Assembly: GCA_034359265.1 (NCBI GenBank)
Contig: CP136891.1
Span: 41,656,001-41,720,000 of the forward strand
Source: Canna indica
Taxonomy: Eukaryota; Streptophyta; Magnoliopsida; Zingiberales; Cannaceae
Direction of reading: 5' to 3'
DNA length: 64,000 nt
The notes under the pieces are model-generated. The model did not search any database, was not told the DNA's origin, and saw only the letters and a list, made by a program, of their open reading frames with translations. Positions within the stretch are counted from its first letter, which is position 1. Every line of letters begins with the position of its first letter. Positions 50,615-61,844 of the stretch are shown here, in pieces. The translations under genes and the position numbers were made by a program.

Positions 50615-52454
50615 CGACCAGAAATCTGAGTCCCGGGCGACTCCAGAACATTCACTGTGATGGAAGAAGTTGTTAATCGAGTTATTTTTGACAGACTAAG
50701 GCAAGGAATTGGAAGATTTTGCGAATAGAATCTTTAACGAAGCTGACTGATTGAACTTCGGGGTATCGGCTCGAAATGCCCAATAATCTGAGTCCCGAGT
50801 GAGTCTAGAACATTCACTGTGATGGGAGAAGTTGTTAATCGAGTTATTTTTGACAGACTAATGCAAAGAACTACACGCTTTTTCGAACAGAATGCTGAAC
50901 GAAGCCTACTAATTGAACTTTCTAGTATCGACTCGAAACGACCAGAATTCTGAGTCCCGGGCGACTCTAGAACATTCACTGTGATGAAAGAAGTTGTTAA
51001 TCGAGTTATTTTTTACAGACTAATGCAAAGAATTACAAGATTTTTCAAACAGAATCATGAACGAAGCCGACTAATTGAACTTCGGGGTATCGGCTCGAAA
51101 CGCCCAGCAATCTGAGTCCCGAGCGACTCCAGAACATTCACTGAGATGGGAGAAGTTGTTAATCGAGTTATTTTTGACAGACTAATGAAAAGAACTACAC
51201 GCTTTTTCGAACAGAATGCTGAACGAAGCCTACTAATTGAACTTTCGAGTATCGACTCGAAACGACCAGAATTCTGAGTCCCGGGCGACTCCAGAACATT
51301 CACTGTGATGGAAGAAGTTGTTAATCGAGTTATTTTTTACAGACTAATGCAAAGAATTACAAGAGTTTTCAAACAGAATCTTGAACGAAGCCGACTAATT
51401 GAACTTCGGGGTATCGGCTCGAAACGCCCAGCAATCTGAGTCCCGAGCGACTCCAGAACATTCACTGTGATGGGAGAAGTTGTTAATCGAGTTATTTTTG
51501 ACAGACTAATGCAAAGAATTGGAAGATTTTTCGAATAGAATTTTGAACGAAGCCGACTGATTGAACTTCGGGGTATCGGCTCGAAATGCCCAATAATCTG
51601 AGTCCCGAGCGACTCCAGAACATTCACTGTGATGGGAGAAGTTGTTAATCGAGTTATTTTTGATAGACTAATGCAAAGAACTACACGCTTTTTCGAACAG
51701 AATGCGGAACGAAGCCTACTAATTGAACTTTCGAGTATCGACTCGAAACGACCAGAAATCTGAGTCCCGGGCGACTCCAGAACATTCACTGTGATGGAAG
51801 AAGTTGTTAATCGAGTTATTTTTGACAGACTAAGGCAAGGAATTGGAAGATTTTGCGAATAGAATCTTTAACGAAGCTGACTGATTGAACTTCAGGGTAT
51901 CGGCTCGAAATGCCCAATAATCTGAGTCCCGAGCGAGTCTAGAACATTCACTGTGATGGGAGAAGTTGTTAATCGAGTTATTTTTGACAGACTAATGCAA
52001 AGAACTACACGCTTTTTCGAACAGAATGCTGAACGAAGCCTACTAATTGAACTTTCTAGTATCGACTCGAAACGACCAGAATTCTGAGTCCCGGGCGACT
52101 CTAGAACATTCACTATGATGATAGAAGTTGTTAATCGAGTTATTTTTTACAGACTAATGCAAAGAATTACAAGATTTTTCAAACAGAATCTTGAACGAAG
52201 CCGACTAATTGAACTTCGGGGTATCGGCTCGAAACGCCCTGCAATCTGAGTCCCGAGCGACTCCAGAACATTCACTGAGATGGGAGAAGTTGTTAATCGA
52301 GTTATTTTTGACAGACTAATGCATAGAATTGGAAGATTTTTCGAATAGAATTTTGAACGAAGTCGACTGATTGAACTTCGGGGTATCAGCTCGAAATGCC
52401 CAATAATCTGAGTCCCGAGCGACTCCAGAACATTCACTGAGATGGGAGAAGTTG

Positions 52455-55400
52455 TTAATCTAGTTATTTTTGACAGACTAATGCAAAGAATTGGAAGATT
52501 TTTCGAATAGAATCTTGAACGAAGCCGACTGATTGAACTTCGGGGTATCGGCTTGAAAGAACCACAATCTGAGTCCCGCGCGACTCCAGAACATTCACTG
52601 AGATGGGAGAAGTTGTTAATCGAGTTATTTTTGACAGACTAATGCAAAGAATTGGAAGATTTTTCGAATAGAATCTTGAACGAAGCCTACTGATTGAACT
52701 TCGGGGTGTCGGCTCGAAACGCCCAGCAATCTGAGTCCCGAGCGACTCCAGAACATTCACTGAGATGGGAGAAGTTGTTAATCGAGTTATTTTTGACAGA
52801 CTAATGAAAAGAACTACACGCTTTTTCGAACAGAATGCTGAACGAAGCCTACTAATTGAACTTTCGAGTATCGACTCGAAACGACCAGAATTCTGAGTCC
52901 CGGGCGACTCCAGAACATTCACTGTGATGGAAGAAGTTGTTAATCGAGTTATTTTTTACAGACTAATGCAAAGAATTACAAGAGTTTTCAAACAGAATCT
53001 TGAACGAAGCCGACTAATTGAACTTCGGGGTATCGGCTCGAAACGCCCAGCAATCTGAGTCCCGAGCGACTCCAGAACATTCACTGTGATGGGAGAAGTT
53101 GTTAATCGAGTTATTTTTGACAGACTAATGCAAAGAATTGGAAGATTTTTCGAATAGAATTTTGAACGAAGCCGACTGATTGAACTTCGGGGTATCGGCT
53201 CGAAATGCCCAATAATCTGAGTCCCGAGCGACTCCAGAACATTCACTGTGATGGGAGAAGTTGTTAATCGAGTTATTTTTGATAGACTAATGCAAAGAAC
53301 TACACGCTTTTTCGAACAGAATGCGGAACGAAGCCTACTAATTGAACTTTCGAGTATCGACTCGAAACGACCAGAAATCTGAGTCCCGGGCGACTCCAGA
53401 ACATTCACTGTGATGGAAGAAGTTGTTAATCGAGTTATTTTTGACAGACTAAGGCAAGGAATTGGAAGATTTTGCGAATAGAATCTTTAACGAAGCTGAC
53501 TGATTGAACTTCAGGGTATCGGCTCGAAATGCCCAATAATCTGAGTCCCGAGCGAGTCTAGAACATTCACTGTGATGGGAGAAGTTGTTAATCGAGTTAT
53601 TTTTGACAGACTAATGCAAAGAACTACACGCTTTTTCGAACAGAATGCTGAACGAAGCCTACTAATTGAACTTTCTAGTATCGACTCGAAACGACCAGAA
53701 TTCTGAGTCCCGGGCGACTCTAGAACATTCACTGTGATGAAAGAAGTTGTTAATCGAGTTATTTTTTACAGACTAATGCAAAGAATTACAAGATTTTTCA
53801 AACAGAATCTTGAACGAAGCCGACTAATTGAACTTCGGGGTATCGGCTCAAAACGCCCAGCAATCTGAGTCCCGAGCGACTCCAGAACATTCACTGAGAT
53901 GGGAGAAGTTGTTAATCGAGTTATTTTTGACAGACTAATGAAAAGAACTACACGCTTTTTCGAACAGAATGCTGAACGAAGCCTACTAATTGAACTTTCG
54001 AGTATCGACTCGAAACGACCAGAATTCTGAGTCCCGGGCGACTCCAGAACATTCACTGTGATGGAAGAAGTTGTTAATCGAGTTATTTTTTACAGACTAA
54101 TGCAAAGAATTACAAGAGTTTTCAAACAGAATCTTGAACGAAGCCGACTAATTGAACTTCGGGGTATCGGCTCGAAACGCCCAGCAATCTGAGTCCCGAG
54201 CGACTCCAGAACATTCACTGTGATGGGAGAAGTTGTTAATCGAGTTATTTTTGACAGACTAATGCAAAGAATTGGAAGATTTTTCGAATAGAATTTTGAA
54301 CGAAGCCGACTGATTGAACTTCGGGGTATCGGCTCGAAATGCCCAATAATCTGAGTCCCGAGCGACTCCAGAACATTCACTGTGATGGGAGAAGTTGTTA
54401 ATCGAGTTATTTTTGATAGACTAATGCAAAGAACTACACGCTTTTTCGAACAGAATGCGGAACGAAGCCTACTAATTGAACTTTCGAGTATCGACTCGAA
54501 ACGACCAGAAATCTGAGTCCCGGGCGACTCCAGAACATTCACTGTGATGGAAGAAGTTGTTAATCGAGTTATTTTTTACAGACTAATGCAAAGAATTACA
54601 AGAGTTTTCAAACAGAATCTTGAACGAAGCCGACTAATTGAACTTCGGGGTATCGGCTCGAAACGCCCAGCAATCTGAGTCCCGAGCGACTCCAGAACAT
54701 TCACTGAGATGGGAGAAGTTGTTAATCGAGTTATTTTTGACAGACTAATGCATAGAATTGGAAGATTTTTCGAATAGAATTTTGAACGAAGTCGACTGAT
54801 TGAACTTCGGGGTATCAGCTCGAAATGCCCAATAATCTGAGTCCCGAGCGACTCCAGAACATTCACTGAGATGGGAGAAGTTGTTAATCTAGTTATTTTT
54901 GACAGACTAATGCAAAGAATTGGAAGATTTTTCGAATAGAATTTTGAACGAAGTCGACTGATTGAACTTCGGGGTATCAGCTCGAAATGCCCAATAATCT
55001 GAGTCCCGAGCGACTCCAGAACATTCACTGAGATGGGAGAAGTTGTTAATCTAGTTATTTTTGACAGACTAATGCAAAGAATTGGAAGATTTTTCGAATA
55101 GAATCTTGAACGAAGCCGACTGATTGAACTTCGGGGTATCGGCTTGAAAGACCCACAATCTGAGTCCCGCGCGACTCCAGAACATTCACTGAGATGGGAG
55201 AAGTTGTTAATCGAGTTATTTTTGACAGACTAATGCAAAGAATTGGAAGATTTTTCGAATAGAATCTTGAACGAAGCCTACTGATTGAACTTCGGGGTGT
55301 CGGCTCGAAACGCCCAGCAATCTGAGTCCCGAGCGACTCCAGAACATTCACTGAGATGGGAGAAGTTGTTAATCGAGTTATTTTTGACAGACTAATGAAA

Positions 55401-58400
55401 AGAACTACACGCTTTTTCGAACAGAATGCTGAACGAAGCCTACTAATTGAACTTTCGAGTATCGACTCGAAACGACCAGAATTCTGAGTCCCGGGCGACT
55501 CCAGAACATTCACTGTGATGGAAGAAGTTGTTAATCGAGTTATTTTTTACAGACTAATGCAAAGAATTACAAGAGTTTTCAAACAGAATCTTGAACGAAG
55601 CCGACTAATTGAACTTCGAGGTATCGGCTCGAAACGCCCAGCAATCTGAGTCCCGAGCGACTCCAGAACATTCACTGAGATGGGAGAAGTTGTTAATCGA
55701 GTTATTTTTGACAGACTAATGCAAAGAATTGGAAGATTTTTCGAATAGAATTTTGAACGAAGCCGACTGATTGAACTTCGGGGTATCGGCTCGAAATGCC
55801 CAATAATCTGAGTCCCGAGCGACTCCAGAACATTCACTGTGATGGGAGAAGTTGTTAATCGAGTTATTTTTGATAGACTAATGCAAAGAACTACACGCTT
55901 TTTCGAACAGAATGCGGAACGAAGCCTACTAATTGAACTTTCGAGTATCGACTCGAAACGACCAGAAATCTGAGTCCCGGGCGACTCCAGAACATTCACT
56001 GTGATGGAAGAAGTTGTTAATCGAGTTATTTTTGACAGACTAAGGCAAGGAATTGGAAGATTTTGCGAATAGAATCTTTAACGAAGCTGACTGATTGAAC
56101 TTCAGGGTATCGGCTCGAAATGCCCAATAATCTGAGTCCCGAGCGAGTCTAGAACATTCACTGTGATGGGAGAAGTTGTTAATCGAGTTATTTTTGACAG
56201 ACTAATGCAAAGAACTACACGCTTTTTCGAACAGAATGCTGAACGAAGCCTACTAATTGAACTTTCTAGTATCGACTCGAAACGACCAGAATTCTGAGTC
56301 TCGGGCGACTCTAGAACATTCACTATGATGATAGAAGTTGTTAATCGAGTTATTTTTTACAGACTAATGCAAAGAATTCCAAGATTTTTCAAACAGAATC
56401 TTGAACGAAGCCGACTAATTGAACTTCGGGGTATCGGCTCGAAACGCCCAGCAATCTGAGTCCCGAGCGACTCCAGAACATTCACTGAGATGGGAGAAGT
56501 TGTTAATCGAGTTATTTTTGACAGACTAATGCATAGAATTGGAAGATTTTTCGAATAGAATTTTGAACGAAGTCGACTGATTGAACTTCGGGGTATCAGC
56601 TCGAAATGCCCAATAATCTGAGTCCCGAGCGACTCCAGAACATTCACTGAGATGGGAGAAGTTGTTAATCTAGTTATTTTTGACAGACTAATGCAAAGAA
56701 TTGGAAGATTTTTCGAATAGAATCTTGAACGAAGCCGACTGATTGAACTTCGGGGTATCGGCTTGAAAGACCCACAATCTGAGTCCCGCGCGACTCCAGA
56801 ACATTCACTGAGATGGGAGAAGTTGTTAATCGAGTTATTTTTGACAGACTAATGCAAAGAATTGGAAGATTTTTCGAATAGAATCTTGAACGAAGCCTAC
56901 TGATAGAACTTCGAGGTGTCGGCTCGAAACGCCCAGCAATCTGAGTCCCGAGCGACTCCAGAACATTCACTGAGATGGGAGAAGTTGTTAATCGAGTTAT
57001 TTTTGACAGACTAATGCAAAGAATTGGAAGATTTTTCGAATAAAATTTTGAACGAAGCCGACAGATTGAACTTCGGGGTATCGGCTCGAAACGCCCAGCA
57101 ATCTGAGTCCCGAGCGACTCCAGAACATTCACTGTGATGGGAGAAGTTGTTAATCGAGTTATTTTTGACAGACTAATGCAAAGAATTGGAAGATTTTTCG
57201 AATAGAATTTTGAACGAAGCCGACTGATTGAACTTCGGGGTATCGGCTCGAAATGCCCAATAATCTGAGTCCCGAGCGACTCCAGAACATTCACTGTGAT
57301 GGGAGAAGTTGTTAATCGAGTTATTTTTGATAGACTAATGCAAAGAACTACACGCTTTTTCGAACAGAATGCGGAACGAAGCCTACTAATTGAACTTTCG
57401 AGTATCGACTCGAAACGACCAGAAATCTGAGTCCCGGGCGACTCCAGAACATTCACTGTGATGGAAGAAGTTGTTAATCGAGTTATTTTTGACAGACTAA
57501 GGCAAGGAATTGGAAGATTTTGCGAATAGAATCTTTAACGAAGCTGACTGATTGAACTTCAGGGTATCGGCTCGAAATGCCCAATAATCTGAGTCCCGAG
57601 CGAGTCTAGAACATTCACTGTGATGGGAGAAGTTGTTAATCGAGTTATTTTTGACAGACTAATGCAAAGAACTACACGCTTTTTCGAACAGAATGCTGAA
57701 CGAAGCCTACTAATTGAACTTTCTAGTATCGACTCGAAACGACCAGAATTCTGAGTCCCGGGCGACTCTAGAACATTCACTATGATGATAGAAGTTGTTA
57801 ATCGAGTTATTTTTTACAGACTAATGCAAAGAATTACAAGATTTTTCAAACAGAATCTTGAACGAAGCCGACTAATTGAACTTCGGGGTATCGGCTCGAA
57901 ACGCCCAGCAATCTGAGTCCCGAGCGACTCCAGAACATTCACTGAGATGGGAGAAGTTGTTAATCGAGTTATTTTTGACAGACTAATGCATAGAATTGGA
58001 AGATTTTTCGAATAGAATTTTGAACGAAGTCGACTGATTGAACTTCGGGGTATCAGCTCGAAATGCCCAATAATCTGAGTCCCGAGCGACTCCAGAACAT
58101 TCACTGAGATGGGAGAAGTTGTTAATCTAGTTATTTTTGACAGACTAATGCAAAGAATTGGAAGATTTTTCGAATAGAATCTTGAACGAAGCCGACTGAT
58201 TGAACTTCGGGGTATCGGCTTGAAAGACCCACAATCTGAGTCCCGCGCGACTCCAGAACATTCACTGAGATGGGAGAAGTTGTTAATCGAGTTATTTTTG
58301 ACAGACTAATGCAAAGAATTGGAAGATTTTTCGAATAGAATCTTGAACGAAGCCTACTGATTGAACTTCGGGGTGTCGGCTCGAAACGCCCAGCAATCTG

Positions 58401-61400
58401 AGTCCCGAGCGACTCCAGAACATTCACTGAGATGGGAGAAGTTGTTAATCGAGTTATTTTTGACAGACTAATGCAAAGAATTGGAAGATTTTTCGAATAG
58501 AATTTTGAACGAAGCCGACAGATTGAACTTCGGGGTGTCGGCTCGAAATGCCCAATAATCTGAGTCCCGAGCGAGTCCAGAACATTCACTGTGATGGGAG
58601 AAGTTGTTAATCGAGTTATTTTTGATAGACTAATGCAAAGAACTACACGCTTTTTCGAACAGAATGCTGAACGAAGCCTACTAATTGAACTTTCGAGTAT
58701 CGACTCGAAACGACCAGAAATCTGAGTCCCGGGCGACTCCAGAACATTCACTGTGATGGAAGAAGTTGTTAATCGAGTTATTTTTGACAGACTAAGGCAA
58801 GGAATTGGAAGATTTTGCGAATAGAATCTTTAACGAAGCTGACTGATTGAACTTCGGGGTATCGGCTCGAAATGCCCAATAATCTGAGTCCCGAGCGAGT
58901 CCAGAACATTCACTGTGATGGGAGAAGTTGTTAATCGAGTTATTTTTTACAGACTAATGCAAAGAATTATAAGATTTTTCAAACAGAATCTTGAACGAAG
59001 CCGACTAATTGAACTTCGGGGTATCGGCTCGAAACGCCCAGCAATCTGAGTCCCGAGCGACTCCAGAACATTCACTGAGATGGGAGAAGTTGTTAATCGA
59101 GTTATTTTTGACAGACTAATGCAAAGAATTGGAAGATTTTTCGAATAGAATCTTGAACGAAGCCTACTGATTGAACTTCGAGGTGTCGGCTCGAAACGCC
59201 GAGCAATCTGAGTCCCGAGCGACTCCAGAACATTCACTGAGATGGGAGAAGTTGTTAATCGAGTTATTTTTGACAGACTAATGCAAAGAATTGGAAGATT
59301 TTTCGAATAAAATTTTGAACGAAGCCGACAGATTGAACTTCGGGGTATCGGCTCGAAACGCCCAGCAATCTGAGTCCCGAGCGACTCCAGAACATTCACT
59401 GTGATGGGAGAAGTTGTTAATCGAGTTATTTTTGACAGACTAATGCAAAGAATTGGAAGATTTTTCGAATAGAATTTTGAACGAAGCCGACTGATTGAAC
59501 TTCGGGGTATCGGCTCGAAATGCCCAATAATCTGAGTCCCGAGCGACTCCAGAACATTCACTGTGATGGGAGAAGTTGTTAATCGAGTTATTTTTGATAG
59601 ACTAATGCAAAGAACTACACGCTTTTTCGAACAGAATGCGGAACGAAGCCTACTAATTGAACTTTCGAGTATCGACTCGAAACGACCAGAAATCTGAGTC
59701 CCGGGCGACTCCAGAACATTCACTGTGATGGAAGAAGTTGTTAATCGAGTTATTTTTGACAGACTAAGGCAAGGAATTGGAAGATTTTGCGAATAGAATC
59801 TTTAACGAAGCTGACTGATTGAACTTCAGGGTATCGGCTCGAAATGCCCAATAATCTGAGTCCCGAGCGAGTCTAGAACATTCACTGTGATGGGAGAAGT
59901 TGTTAATCGAGTTATTTTTGACAGACTAATGCAAAGAACTACACGCTTTTTCGAACAGAATGCTGAACGAAGCCTACTAATTGAACTTTCTAGTATCGAC
60001 TCGAAACGACCAGAATTCTGAGTCCCGGGCGACTCTAGAACATTCACTATGATGATAGAAGTTGTTAATCGAGTTATTTTTTACAGACTAATGCAAAGAA
60101 TTACAAGATTTTTCAAACAGAATCTTGAACGAAGCCGACTAATTGAACTTCGGGGTATCGGCTCGAAACGCCCAGCAATCTGAGTCCCGAGCGACTCCAG
60201 AACATTCACTGAGATGGGAGAAGTTGTTAATCGAGTTATTTTTGACAGACTAATGCATAGAATTGGAAGATTTTTCGAATAGAATTTTGAACGAAGTCGA
60301 CTGATTGAACTTCGGGGTATCAGCTCGAAATGCCCAATAATCTGAGTCCCGAGCGACTCCAGAACATTCACTGAGATGGGAGAAGTTGTTAATCTAGTTA
60401 TTTTTGACAGACTAATGCAAAGAATTGGAAGATTTTTCGAATAGAATCTTGAACGAAGCCGACTGATTGAACTTCGGGGTATCGGCTTGAAAGACCCACA
60501 ATCTGAGTCCCGCGCGACTCCAGAACATTCACTGAGATGGGAGAAGTTGTTAATCGAGTTATTTTTGACAGACTAATGCAAAGAATTGGAAGATTTTTCG
60601 AATAGAATCTTGAACGAAGCCTACTGATTGAACTTCGGGGTGTCGGCTCGAAACGCCCAGCAATCTGAGTCCCGAGCGACTCCAGAACATTCACTGAGAT
60701 GGGAGAAGTTGTTAATCGAGTTATTTTTGACAGACTAATGCAAAGAATTGGAAGATTTTTCGAATAGAATTTTGAACGAAGCCGACAGATTGAACTTCGG
60801 GGTGTCGGCTCGAAATGCCCAATAATCTGAGTCCCGAGCGAGTCCAGAACATTCACTGTGATGGGAGAAGTTGTTAATCGAGTTATTTTTGATAGACTAA
60901 TGCAAAGAACTACACGCTTTTTCGAACAGAATGCTGAACGAAGCCTACTAATTGAACTTTCGAGTATCGACTCGAAACGACCAGAAATCTGAGTCCCGGG
61001 CGACTCCAGAACATTCACTGTGCTGGAAGAAGTTGTTAATCGAGTTATTTTTGACAGACTAAGGCAAGGAATTGGAAGATTTTGCGAATAGAATCTTTAA
61101 CGAAGCTGAATGATTGAACTTCGGGGTATCGGCTCGAAATGCCCAATAATCTGAGTCCCGAGCGAGTCCAGAACATTCACTGTGATGGGAGAAGTTGTTA
61201 ATCGAGTTATTTTTGACAGACTAATGCAAAGAACTACACGCTTTTTTGAACAGAATGCTGAACGAAGCCTACTAATTGAACTTTCTAGTATCGACTCGAA
61301 ACGACCAGAATTCTGAGTCCCGGGCGACTCTAGAACTTTCACTGTGATGGAAGAAGTTGTTAATCGAGTTATTTTTTACAGACTAATGCAAAGAATTACA

Positions 61401-61844
61401 AGATTTTTCAAACAGAATCTTGAACGAAGCCGACTAATTGAACTTCGGGGTATCGGCTCGAAACGCCCAGCAATCTGAGTCCCGAGCGACTCCAGAACAT
61501 TCACTGAGATGGGAGAAGTTGTTAATCGAGTTATTTTTGATAGACTAATGCAAAGAATTGGAAGATTTTTCGAATAGAATTTTGAACGAAGCCGACTGAT
61601 TGAACTTCGGGGTATCGGCTCGAAATGCCCAATAATCTGAGTCCCGAGCGACTCCAGAACATTCACTGAGATGGGAGAAGTTGTTAATCTAGTTATTTTT
61701 GACAGACTAATGCAAAGAATTGGAAGATTTTTCGAATAGAATCTTGAACGAAGCCGACTGATTGAACTTCGGGGTATCGGCTTGAAAGACCCACAATCTG
61801 AGTCCCGCGCGACTCCAGAACATTCACTGAGATGGGAGAAGTTG
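52455..61844. repeat. Six 161-bp marker monomers (1-bp deletion)
   Basis: The marker units are 52455-52615, 55046-55206, 56665-56825, 58122-58282, 60389-60549 and 61684-61844. Each has GGCTTGAAAG followed by (A/C)CCACAATC, where full-length relatives at about 50120 and 63560 read GGCTTGAAACACCCAGCAATC. The base loss shifts the minus-strand frame and explains why right-domain periods are 162n-1. The first unit reads AACCACAATC and the other five read ACCCACAATC. They mark one position of the right-domain higher-order repeat. Confidence 0.9.
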